DNA from: Actinomycetota bacterium
GTDB lineage: Bacteria > Actinomycetota > Actinomycetes > JACCUZ01
Length of the DNA: 33,621 bases
Direction of reading: 5' to 3'
Assembly (NCBI GenBank): GCA_030841185.1
Contig: JAVEDB010000175.1
Span: 1 to 33,621, forward strand
The translations under genes were made by a program, and so were the position numbers. The notes beneath the pieces are model-generated. The model was not told the DNA's origin, searched no databases, and was given only the letters and a program-made list of their open reading frames with translations. This document shows positions 18,419 to 26,669 of this stretch, in pieces; position 1 is the stretch's first letter; every line of letters begins with the position of its first letter.

Positions 18419-20199
18419 GCGGGATCGTGTCCTTCCGGTACGGGGGATTCGAGGGTAACAGGCACCGACCGCCGACGGCGGCGTCCCCACGCCAAGACAA
18501 GCCATCCGGCCGAACCGGCCACGATGGCCGCCGGGACGGCGTTGGCCGCGGCGACGGCCACCAGGTGGCGCGGCGGGCGGGCCGCCACGACGCCCGGAAT
18601 GCGCAGCAGCCGGAGGTCTGGCCCGGAGTAGGCCAGTTGCGCTCCCGGCACGTCCGGAACCGGTCCCGGCTGGTCCCGCTCTACCAGCAACCAGCCGACC
18701 CCGAGCGCCCGCAGCGCTCCGGCGCGGCCGGTCGCGTCAGCCTGGCCGAGCACGGCGCCGACCTCGGCAGAGATCCGGCTCTCCCCCGGGACTGTTCGCC
18801 GGCCCACGTGCAGGTCGTCGGACGTGACGGTGTCGCGCGGCAGGTAGCGGGGCGCCGGGTCGAGCACCGTCCGGCGACCGGTGAAGCGGAACGCCCGGAA
18901 CGTCTCGTAGGGGACGACGGCCACCGATCCGGGGTGCCCGTCATGGTCGAGCACTCGGCGTACCGCCTGCCAGTCCTTCGGGTACGACGCGGCGCGGACC
19001 TGCCCACCGACGCCGTAGGCGAGGTCGGGGACGAGGGCAATCGTCAGCACGACCAGAGCACCCACCGAAAAGCGCGCCAGATCTCGCTCCCGGATCCGCG
19101 CCGAGATGCGCGCGGCCCCCAGGCCTGCGGCGAGGGCCACCAGCAACGCCCAGGGGGCGACCCAACGCTGCCCGTCGCGCAGCAGCCCGGCGGGGGGCAC
19201 GTGCTCGACCAGTGCGACCAGACCGGTGCGCAACCCCGGCGTCGCACCGGCGAAAGCCACAACGATGCCGATGACCGCGGCAGCGCACAGGCCGCCCGAC
19301 AGGCCTCGCCCCAGCACGCGGCGCACCGCACCGGCGCCCAGCACCGCCACGACGAGCACCAGCCCCGTCCACATCAGTCCCATCCATCCGCCCCCGAGCT
19401 CACGGGAGCCAGGGACGACGTCGGCGTTCCAGATCCCGCCGAACCCGGCCAGGGTGCCCGGCAGGCCGAGCGGACCCTCCGAGCGCGAAGCGAACAGATC
19501 AACCGAGAGCGCGGCGGCGCCGGGCCGGGCGAGCCACGGACCGGACAGCGCGCCGGCAACGAGCCACGGCAGCGCCAGCCCGGTCCACACCGCCGCCGCC
19601 GCGGCGAGACGTCGCGCCCGGCCGACAGCGCCGGGCCACGCCAGCACGGCTCCGACCACGACCCCGCCCAGCACGGCGCCAGTGGGCGTGAGTCCGGCGA
19701 CCAGCCCGAGCAGCACGAGGACGGCTCCGGTGCGCAGATCGGGACGCCGCCGCAGCCGGCCGGCGAAGCAGGCCAGCCACGGGAGGGCGGCGTACGCCGC
19801 GAGCAGCGACCAGTGCCCGATCGCAAGGCGCTCGCCAACGTAGGGGTTCCACAGGTAGACCGTCCCTGCCATCGCCTGTGCGGCCCGACCTGCCGGTGCC
19901 ACCAGCCGGGCCGCCCCCCACCCCGCCATCAGCAGGATTGCGACGAGCGCCAGCTTGTGCAGCACCACACCGGGCACGACGTTGTCCAGGACGGCGATCA
20001 CGCCGTCCACCGGAACCGCCCTCGGCGGCGAGTCGGACGCCCCGAGGCTCGCTGCACTCAGCGTCTGGTCGGGGACGAAGACCATGTCGTAGGACAGCGC
20101 GAAACCGGGCCCGAGAGCGGGGCCGAGCATGAGCAGGGCGAGGGCACCCAGCCAGCCGACGACCAGCGGGCTCACCCGCGCCTCAGGCGGGTGAGCCAC
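18415..20199 (-). CDS. Large polytopic membrane protein, GT-C-like (possibly Rv0226c-like)
   Basis: SYDMVFVPDQTLSAASLG...VYLWNPYVGERLAIGHWSLLAAYAALPW; many TM segments; start ambiguous between GTG 20199 and GTG 20175. Confidence 0.65.
   Translation of the reverse strand: MAHPPEARVSPLVVGWLGALALLMLGPALGPGFALSYDMVFVPDQTLSAASLGASDSPPRAVPVDGVIAVLDNVVPGVVLHKLALVAILLMAGWGAARLVAPAGRAAQAMAGTVYLWNPYVGERLAIGHWSLLAAYAALPWLACFAGRLRRRPDLRTGAVLVLLGLVAGLTPTGAVLGGVVVGAVLAWPGAVGRARRLAAAAAVWTGLALPWLVAGALSGPWLARPGAAALSVDLFASRSEGPLGLPGTLAGFGGIWNADVVPGSRELGGGWMGLMWTGLVLVVAVLGAGAVRRVLGRGLSGGLCAAAVIGIVVAFAGATPGLRTGLVALVEHVPPAGLLRDGQRWVAPWALLVALAAGLGAARISARIRERDLARFSVGALVVLTIALVPDLAYGVGGQVRAASYPKDWQAVRRVLDHDGHPGSVAVVPYETFRAFRFTGRRTVLDPAPRYLPRDTVTSDDLHVGRRTVPGESRISAEVGAVLGQADATGRAGALRALGVGWLLVERDQPGPVPDVPGAQLAYSGPDLRLLRIPGVVAARPPRHLVAVAAANAVPAAIVAGSAGWLVLAWGRRRRRSVPVTLESPVPEGHDPA
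20169..20197. repeat. 11-bp perfect inverted repeat with 7-nt loop at the start of the membrane-protein gene
   Basis: ggctcacccgc-gcctcag-gcgggtgagcc. Confidence 0.7.
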
Positions 20200-20231
20200 G
20201 CCTGAACTGCCCCTGACGGCACGCTGCACCG

Positions 20232-20251
20232 GGCTATCGTGGCCGATAGCC
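20232..20251. repeat. 8-bp perfect inverted repeat with 4-nt spacer in divergent intergenic region
   Basis: ggctatcg-tggc-cgatagcc. Confidence 0.7.
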
Positions 20252-20305
20252 AGCGGTACCCGGCCCTCGAAGCGCCGACCGCCCCCGTGCCTGCCGAGGA
20301 TCCCT

Positions 20306-21577
20306 TTGGACCAGCCTGCCCGCCTGACGCCACCGTTGTCGTCGGCGATCCCGGGCGTGCCCGCGGCGGCTGCGGTACCGCGCAGCGGGCTGCTGACCGG
20401 TGCGGGGTGGGTGACCGCCGCCATGACCGCGGCCAACCTGCTCGGTTATGCGCTCAACCTGCTCGCCTCACGACGCCTCGGCCCGTCCGACTTCGGCGTC
20501 GTCGCGGCGCTGCTCGGTGTCGTCGTCGTCGCCAACGTCGCCGCGCTCGCGGTGCAGGCCGTGGTTGCCCGGCGGGTCAGCAGCGGGGAGTCCAGTCACC
20601 GGGTGCTCGGCCTCGCGGTGCGGACGGCGGTGGTCGTCGGAGTGGTCTCGCTGGCCGCCATCCCGGCCATGGTGCTGCTGTTGCACCTGCGCACCCCCGC
20701 CGCCGCCGTGTGGACAGTGCTGGTGATCGCGCCACTGATCCTCATCGGGGCCCAGCTCGGAGTGCTGCAGGGCCGGGAGCAGTTCGGCCGGCTGTCGGTC
20801 GGCTACGTGGTCGCCGCGGCCGGGAAGGTCGGTGGCGGGCTGGTCGGTCTCGCCCTGGTCCCCTCCCCGAGCGGTGTCATGGCCGGTACGGCGATCGGCG
20901 CGATCGTGGCGTGGCTCGGCCTCATCCCTCTCGTGACCCGGCCCGAGACGTCGGTGCCGCATGACGCGACAGGGCTCTCGGCCGGCGCGGAGGTGCTGCG
21001 GGCCGGCCAGGCGTTGTTCGCCTTCTTTCTCATGACCAACCTCGACCTGCTCGTCGCCCGGCACTACCTGCGCGCGCACGAGGCCGGCCTGTACGCCGTC
21101 GGCGCGGTGGTCTCGAAGGGTGCGTTCTGGCTGCCCTCCGCCGTCCCGGTCCTGCTGCTCCCGAAGCTGGTGGATCGGCATCGCAGGGCGGCCGGGTTGC
21201 GGACCGGACTGCTCGCGGTGGCCGCGGCGGGCACGATCGCGACAGGGGTCTGCGCAGCGGCGGGACGGCTTGTCATCGCGCTGGTCGGAGGCTCGGCGTA
21301 CGACGCGCTGGCCGGCACGGTGTGGCTCTTCGCTCTGTGTGGGTCGCTCTTCGCGGTGGCCCAGCTCCTGCTGTACAGCCGGCTCGCCCGTGCCGACCAC
21401 GCCGCCAGCCTCGTGCTGTGGACCGTCCTCGGGGCCTACCTGCTCGCCGTCGTCGTGACCCGGCCGGACTCGCCGCTGGAGCTGGTGCTGGTCGCCATGA
21501 GTGCCGCGGGTGCCCTGGTTGCGGCGGGGTTTGCGGTCGAGGCAACGCGCGGCGCGCGGGACGGGGAGTCGGCGTGA
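20306..21577 (+). CDS. Polysaccharide/lipid-linked oligosaccharide flippase-like membrane protein (MOP/Wzx-type)
   Basis: AMTAANLLGYALNLLASRRLGPSDFGVVAALLGVVVVANVAALAVQAVVARRVSS...FFLMTNLDLLVARHYLRAHEAGLYAVGAVVSKGAFWLPSAVPVLLLPKLVDR; MOP-family flippase pattern; TTG start with GAGGA upstream. Confidence 0.82.
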   Translation: MDQPARLTPPLSSAIPGVPAAAAVPRSGLLTGAGWVTAAMTAANLLGYALNLLASRRLGPSDFGVVAALLGVVVVANVAALAVQAVVARRVSSGESSHRVLGLAVRTAVVVGVVSLAAIPAMVLLLHLRTPAAAVWTVLVIAPLILIGAQLGVLQGREQFGRLSVGYVVAAAGKVGGGLVGLALVPSPSGVMAGTAIGAIVAWLGLIPLVTRPETSVPHDATGLSAGAEVLRAGQALFAFFLMTNLDLLVARHYLRAHEAGLYAVGAVVSKGAFWLPSAVPVLLLPKLVDRHRRAAGLRTGLLAVAAAGTIATGVCAAAGRLVIALVGGSAYDALAGTVWLFALCGSLFAVAQLLLYSRLARADHAASLVLWTVLGAYLLAVVVTRPDSPLELVLVAMSAAGALVAAGFAVEATRGARDGESA

Positions 21578-22479
21578 CGGAGACGGGCCGGGTGACATCG
21601 TCGGTTGCCGCGCCGCGAGCCCTCGTGACGGCACTGCGACCCCGACAGTGGGTCAAGAACGTCCTGGTCGCTGCCGCACCGCTCGCCGCAGGCCGACTCG
21701 GCGAGCGGAGCGTGGCCCTGGACACGGTCCTCGCCTTCCTGCTGTTCTGCCTGGCCGCCAGCTCCGTCTACCTCGCCAATGACGTGGTCGATGCCCCCGC
21801 AGACCGGGCACACCCCACCAAGCACACCCGACCGGTCGCGGCCGGCACCCTGTCGGTGCCTGTTGCGGTGACGGCATCCGCAGTTCTCGCGGTCCTCGCG
21901 GTCGTCTCGCCGCTGTTCCTCGACCGGCCTCGGCTGGCACTCACGGTGGCCGTGTACCTGGCGCTCGGGCACGCCTACAACGCCGGGCTCAAGCACCAGC
22001 GAGTCCTGGACATGTCCATCGTCTCGGGCCTGTTCGTGCTTCGAGCCATTGGTGGCGGCGTGGCTGCCGACCTGCCGCTGTCCCGGTGGTTCCTCATCGT
22101 GGCTTCGTTCGGATCGCTGTTCATGGTTGCGGGAAAGCGCTACTCCGAGCTCTCCGTCATGGGCGACGGGGCAGCGATGACACGGCGCTCGCTTGCGGGT
22201 TACTCCCCGAGCTACCTGCGCTTCGTCTGGAGCATCGCCGCGGCGGTGACCATCACGGCGTACTGCCTGTGGGCCTTCGAGGTGGGTGACCGGGCCGGAG
22301 CGGTGCCCTGGGGGCCCTTGTCGGTCGCGCCGTTCGTGGTCGCTCTGCTGCGTTTCGCCCTCGACATCGACGGCGGTGCCGCGGGGGCCCCGGAGGAGAT
22401 CGCCTTGCGCGACCGAGTCCTGCTGTCCCTGGGTGCGATCTGGCTGCTCGTGTTCTCGCTCGGGGCGTTCCATGTCTGA
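21574..22479 (+). CDS. ubiA: Decaprenyl-phosphate 5-phosphoribosyltransferase (UbiA family, DPPR synthase)
   Basis: LRPRQWVKNVLVAAAPLAAG...SVYLANDVVDAPADRAHPTKHTRPVAAG...LGHAYNAGLKHQRVLDMSIVSGLFVLRAIGGGVA...SLFMVAGKRYSEL; UbiA motif NDxxDxxxD and DPPR-synthase-like sequence. Confidence 0.92.
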   Translation: MTETGRVTSSVAAPRALVTALRPRQWVKNVLVAAAPLAAGRLGERSVALDTVLAFLLFCLAASSVYLANDVVDAPADRAHPTKHTRPVAAGTLSVPVAVTASAVLAVLAVVSPLFLDRPRLALTVAVYLALGHAYNAGLKHQRVLDMSIVSGLFVLRAIGGGVAADLPLSRWFLIVASFGSLFMVAGKRYSELSVMGDGAAMTRRSLAGYSPSYLRFVWSIAAAVTITAYCLWAFEVGDRAGAVPWGPLSVAPFVVALLRFALDIDGGAAGAPEEIALRDRVLLSLGAIWLLVFSLGAFHV

Positions 22480-23821
22480 CCCCGCCCGAACGGTGCTCAC
22501 CGGCTGGGGCCGGACGGCGCCGACGAGTGCCACGGTGCTGCGGCCCCGCGACGGCGACCAGGTCGCCGACATGGTGCGCCGCGCCGGCCCGCGAGGCGTC
22601 CTCGCCCGCGGGTTGGGTCGGAGCTACGGCGATGCAGCGCAGGATGCGGGTGGCACCGTGCTCGACCTGACCGCACTCGACACCGTGGGCGTGGACGCGG
22701 AGACCGGACTGGCTGCGTGCGGAGGGGGCGCCTCCCTCGGGCAGGTCATGCAGGCCGCGATCCCGCTCGGTTGGTTTCCCCCTGTGCTGCCCGGGACCCG
22801 GCATGTGACCGTCGGCGGCGCGCTCGCGACAGACGTGCATGGCAAGAACCACCACCGGTCGGGCAGCTTCGCCAGTCACGTCCGGTCGATGACGTTGGTC
22901 GGCGCCGATGGGGAGGCACGTCGGCTGGAGTCCGCCGACCCGCTCTCACAGGCAACCGCCGGCGGGATGGGCCTGACCGGGATCGTCACCGACCTGGTGA
23001 TGTCGTTGCGTCCGGTGGAGTCGTCCTTCATGCAGGTCGACACGACGCGCGCGCCGGACCTCGACGCGCTCATGGCGCAGCTCGAGGCCGCCGACGCGGC
23101 TCATCCGTACACCGTCGCCTGGGTCGACTGCCTCACCGGCGGCAGGAGGCTGGGACGAGGCATCGTGTACGCCGGTGACCACGCCGCCCCTGCCGACCTC
23201 CCGGAACCGGAGCGCGCCGCCGCACTCCGTTTCGAGCCGCCAACGGGTCTCCCCGCGCCGACGTGGACGCCGGCTGGTCTCCTCAATCCCCACACCGCCG
23301 CTGCCTTCAACGAGGCGTGGTTCCGGAAAGCACCGCGAGATCGACGCCAGCAGCTGCAGACCATCAGCACCTTCTTCCATCCGCTGGATGGCGTGCGCGG
23401 ATGGAACCGGCTCTACGGTCACGCCGGATTCGTGCAGTACCAGCTCGTCGTGCCCTTCGCCGAGGGCGGTGTGGTGCGCAAGGTGATCGAGCGTCTGAGC
23501 AGCGCGCGAGCCGCCACCGTCCTGGCGGTGCTCAAACGACTGGGGGCTTCGTCACCGGGGCCGCTTTCCTTCCCGATGCCAGGCTGGACCTTGACTGTCG
23601 ACATGCCCGCGCGCGGACGCGACCTCGCCCGGTTGCTCGACGGCCTCGATCAGCTGGTCGCCGACGCGGGCGGCCGCGTCTATCTGGCGAAGGACGCCCG
23701 GCTGCGACCTGAGCTGGTTGCCGAGATGTACCCGCGGGTCGGTGAGTGGCTCGAGCTGCGTTCGCGCGTCGATCCCCACGGGTGCTTCGTCTCTGACCTC
23801 GCACGGCGACTCGGACTGTGA
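22472..23821 (+). CDS. dprE1: Decaprenylphosphoryl-beta-D-ribose 2'-oxidase, FAD-binding
   Basis: LTGWGRTAPTSATVLRP...ARGLGRSYGDAAQDAGG...VLPGTRHVTVGGALATDVHGKNHHRSGSFASHVRSM...FPMPGWTLTVDMP...YLAKDARLRPELVAEMYPRVGEW; close to DprE1. Start ATG 22472, 8-bp overlap with ubiA. Confidence 0.94.
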   Translation: MSDPARTVLTGWGRTAPTSATVLRPRDGDQVADMVRRAGPRGVLARGLGRSYGDAAQDAGGTVLDLTALDTVGVDAETGLAACGGGASLGQVMQAAIPLGWFPPVLPGTRHVTVGGALATDVHGKNHHRSGSFASHVRSMTLVGADGEARRLESADPLSQATAGGMGLTGIVTDLVMSLRPVESSFMQVDTTRAPDLDALMAQLEAADAAHPYTVAWVDCLTGGRRLGRGIVYAGDHAAPADLPEPERAAALRFEPPTGLPAPTWTPAGLLNPHTAAAFNEAWFRKAPRDRRQQLQTISTFFHPLDGVRGWNRLYGHAGFVQYQLVVPFAEGGVVRKVIERLSSARAATVLAVLKRLGASSPGPLSFPMPGWTLTVDMPARGRDLARLLDGLDQLVADAGGRVYLAKDARLRPELVAEMYPRVGEWLELRSRVDPHGCFVSDLARRLGL

Positions 23822-23854
23822 CCTCGTGAAACATCGACGTACCGGAGACACCTC

Positions 23855-24613
23855 GTGATCGACGCCCTCGGCAACCCGCAGTCGCTCCTTGTCCTCGGAG
23901 GCAGCTCCGACATCGCGACGGCAACCGCTCGCCGGCTCGTGCAGGCCAGAACTCGGCGGGTCGTGCTCGCGGGCCGGCCGTCGACGCGGCTGGATGCCGC
24001 TGCGCAGCTGCTGCGAGGCGCGGGCGCGGATCTCGTCGAGGTCGTGCCCTTCGACGCCGAGGTCACCGATACGCACGGTGCGGTGGTGGACCAGGCCTTT
24101 GCCGGAGGTGACATCGATGTCGTGCTGCTTGCCTTCGGCGTCCTGGGCGAGCAGGCGGCGCAAGAACGTGACCCCTCGCTCGCGGTGCGCACAGCGATGG
24201 TCAACTACGTGGGTGCCGTGTCCGTTGGACTCCACGTGGGTGCGCGGCTTCGGAGCCAGGGACACGGCGTGCTGGTGGTCCTCTCCTCGGTGGCAGGCGA
24301 ACGCGCCAGGCGTACGAACTTCGTCTACGGCTCCACCAAGGCGGGCCTCGACGCCTTCTCCCAGGGGCTTGGCGACGCGCTGCAGGGCAGCGGCGCCCGC
24401 GTCCTCGTCGTACGCCCCGGGTTCGTCCGGACCAAGATGACAGCCGGTCGCAAGGAGGCGCCGATGACCACCACGGCCGAAGCCGTGGCGGTTGCCATCA
24501 CCGAGGGCATCAGGTCGGGACGGCACACCGTGTGGGTGCCGGCCCGCCTCCAGCAGGTGATGGCACTGATGCGCCACCTTCCCCGTGGACTCTTCCGGCG
24601 CCTGGCGCGCTGA
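23855..24613 (+). CDS. dprE2: Decaprenylphosphoryl-2-keto-beta-D-erythro-pentose reductase (SDR)
   Basis: LLVLGGSSDIATATARRL...VLLAFGVLGEQAAQERD...VYGSTKAGLDAFSQGLGDAL (YxxxK)...VVRPGFVRTKMTAG; adjacent to dprE1. Confidence 0.93.
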   Translation: MIDALGNPQSLLVLGGSSDIATATARRLVQARTRRVVLAGRPSTRLDAAAQLLRGAGADLVEVVPFDAEVTDTHGAVVDQAFAGGDIDVVLLAFGVLGEQAAQERDPSLAVRTAMVNYVGAVSVGLHVGARLRSQGHGVLVVLSSVAGERARRTNFVYGSTKAGLDAFSQGLGDALQGSGARVLVVRPGFVRTKMTAGRKEAPMTTTAEAVAVAITEGIRSGRHTVWVPARLQQVMALMRHLPRGLFRRLAR

Positions 24614-24642
24614 GGGGACCCCAGTCGAGCGGCGACCGCGAA

Positions 24643-26091
24643 TCAGTTGGCCGGCACCGGGGCCGGCCACGGCCCGGGGCTGTAGACCTGCGACACCGAG
24701 GGATCCCCGCCGAACGCCTTGGTGATGCCTTCGCCGGCGGGAATCGCTCCCCTGCGCACCCAGTTGTCCAGCAGCGTCAGGACCCCGAGCCGCTGGGGGG
24801 TGGTGAAGTTGCAGTGCCCGGCACCGTAAGGCGCCCCGGTCTGCGGTGAGTAGGTCGCCGGCGGCAACGTGTAGAGCTGGACCAGATCCGCCTTGCGCGT
24901 CGTGGTGGCGGCGTCGACGCGGTCGCGGAACACGACCTCGTTCTGCACGAGCACCAGGGGATCGCTCTTGGTGTGCATCGTGATCGTCGGATCGTCGATG
25001 CGCCCCGTCGGGTTGCCGAGCTTGTCGGCTGCGGCGCGGGCCGCGGAATCCGCGGTCACGCGCTGCCCGGAGTCGAGTTGGGTGAGCAGCCGGTCGGTCG
25101 CACCGGGACTCACGAGGTCGATGAGCGATCGCTCCTCGTTGCTGACACGTCCGGCGTAGTCGGCCTTGTCGTTGCCCGACGGGTTGCCGCCCACGCGCTG
25201 CTCGATGTCGTAGCGCCCGTACGTGCCATAGCCCAGTGCCGTGAGGATCGACTCGGCTCGGGCGCGGACCTGCGACTCGATCGTCGAGCCGTCATAGGTC
25301 TTGGTCTGTGCCGGCGAATCCACCAAGGCGGCGACCAACAGGATCTTCGGCACCCCGTTGGCGACGTCACCGCCCGCTTTCGTGATGGCGGCGTAGGCAC
25401 CCTGCCAGTTCTGCACCGCCTCGTCGTTGCTGGCGAAACCGGTGAGCTTGAGGTCGGGGTAGATGAGGGTCTTCACGGCGTAGGCGACGTCCAGCGCGAG
25501 GTCGAGGTTGAGGTTCGTGCCACCGAGGACGCCGCAGAACGGCGCGGACCCCGAGACCCACTCGGGATGCTTCTGGGCCAGTGTCTCGGTGATCAGGCCG
25601 CCGAGCGAGTCACCCGTGACGTAGACGCGGTCGGGATTGCCGACGTTCTTGAGGAAGAACGCGTGCAGCTGCTCCCCCGCGGCGACGCCGTCGAGAACGT
25701 CCCACCCGTTGGTCTTGAACGCCGACCCGGCGAGGGCATAGCCCTGCGACACGAGCTGGTCGGCCAGCTCGTTTCCGGCGGCCGGGAGAGCGGTGCGATC
25801 CACGGGAGCGAAGGCCGGCGGGACCGGCTCGGTGAACCGGTAGCCGTGCGAGTAGATGATCAGCGTGCCGTTCCACTTGGTCGGCAGCTTGATCTCGTAC
25901 GGTGCTCCGCCCAGCTCGCCGGTGCACTTGACCTTGTCGCACCCCTTGAACGGGACGTTGGTGTCCGTGGAACGCTCCCGCTCGACGGTCTTGAGCGCCT
26001 GCGACTGGGAGCCGCAGCCGGCCAGGGCCGCCACCGCCACCAGGCCGACACACGACAGAAGGGCAAGGCCGGGGCGTCCGAGTTTCGTCAC
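24643..26091 (-). CDS. Secreted alpha/beta-hydrolase-like lipoprotein
   Basis: VTKLGRPGLALLSCVGLVAVAALAGCGSQ lipobox; nucleophile elbow VTGDSLGGL (GxSxG); NGTLIIYSHGYRF. Start GTG 26091 preferred over 26121. Confidence 0.75.
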   Translation of the reverse strand: MTKLGRPGLALLSCVGLVAVAALAGCGSQSQALKTVERERSTDTNVPFKGCDKVKCTGELGGAPYEIKLPTKWNGTLIIYSHGYRFTEPVPPAFAPVDRTALPAAGNELADQLVSQGYALAGSAFKTNGWDVLDGVAAGEQLHAFFLKNVGNPDRVYVTGDSLGGLITETLAQKHPEWVSGSAPFCGVLGGTNLNLDLALDVAYAVKTLIYPDLKLTGFASNDEAVQNWQGAYAAITKAGGDVANGVPKILLVAALVDSPAQTKTYDGSTIESQVRARAESILTALGYGTYGRYDIEQRVGGNPSGNDKADYAGRVSNEERSLIDLVSPGATDRLLTQLDSGQRVTADSAARAAADKLGNPTGRIDDPTITMHTKSDPLVLVQNEVVFRDRVDAATTTRKADLVQLYTLPPATYSPQTGAPYGAGHCNFTTPQRLGVLTLLDNWVRRGAIPAGEGITKAFGGDPSVSQVYSPGPWPAPVPAN

Positions 26092-26139
26092 AGTGCGGGA
26101 GTCTGCCAGGTCCGGACCCACCGGGCGTGGATGTCGCGA

Positions 26140-26658
26140 TCACCGCAGCGCAGCGAGCCACTCGCGCGCGTCCCTCGGGTGGCGCAGGCGGATGACGGTC
26201 AGCTGCCCGTACGCCGGGTCACGCGAGCGGGCCGTGATGTCCGCCCGGCGCTTGTCGTACTGGCTCCAGGCCCACCGCACCGGGTGTTCCGGAGCGGCCC
26301 AGTCCCGGAAGCTCTCCCGGTTGCCGTTCCACAGCTCCCGGTCATAGGTCGCCCGGGCGAAGGACCGGCGCAGCACCCGCCCCATCACGATCCGACGCGG
26401 GTAGTCCAGCCAGACGACGGTGTCTGCACGGCGCCACACCAGGTCGCGGACCTGCGGGTAGCCGTGGGAGTCGAAGACCCACGCGTCACCGGCCGTGATC
26501 CGCTCCACCTCCGCCTCGAAGGTCGGCAACGATTGCCAGCCGGGGCCGTGAAACAGCGCATCCATCTCGTGGAAGGGCAGCCCGAGCCGGGCGGCGACCT
26601 GCCGCGCGAGCGTCGACTTTCCGGTGCCGGTGCTGCCACCGACCAGCACCTTACGCAT
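26140..26658 (-). CDS. P-loop NTPase, nucleoside/adenylate kinase-like (topology-modulation-protein family)
   Basis: MRKVLVGGSTGTGKSTLARQVAARLGLPFHEMDALFHGPGWQ...; Walker A GSTGTGKST; 172 aa. Confidence 0.8.
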   Translation of the reverse strand: MRKVLVGGSTGTGKSTLARQVAARLGLPFHEMDALFHGPGWQSLPTFEAEVERITAGDAWVFDSHGYPQVRDLVWRRADTVVWLDYPRRIVMGRVLRRSFARATYDRELWNGNRESFRDWAAPEHPVRWAWSQYDKRRADITARSRDPAYGQLTVIRLRHPRDAREWLAALR

Positions 26659-26669
26659 GGGTCGACAGG

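Noticed and set aside
18427-20205. 592-aa plus-strand ORF opposite the large membrane protein
   Set aside because: Q/R/G/P-rich low-complexity translation; opposite strand gives a coherent polytopic membrane protein.
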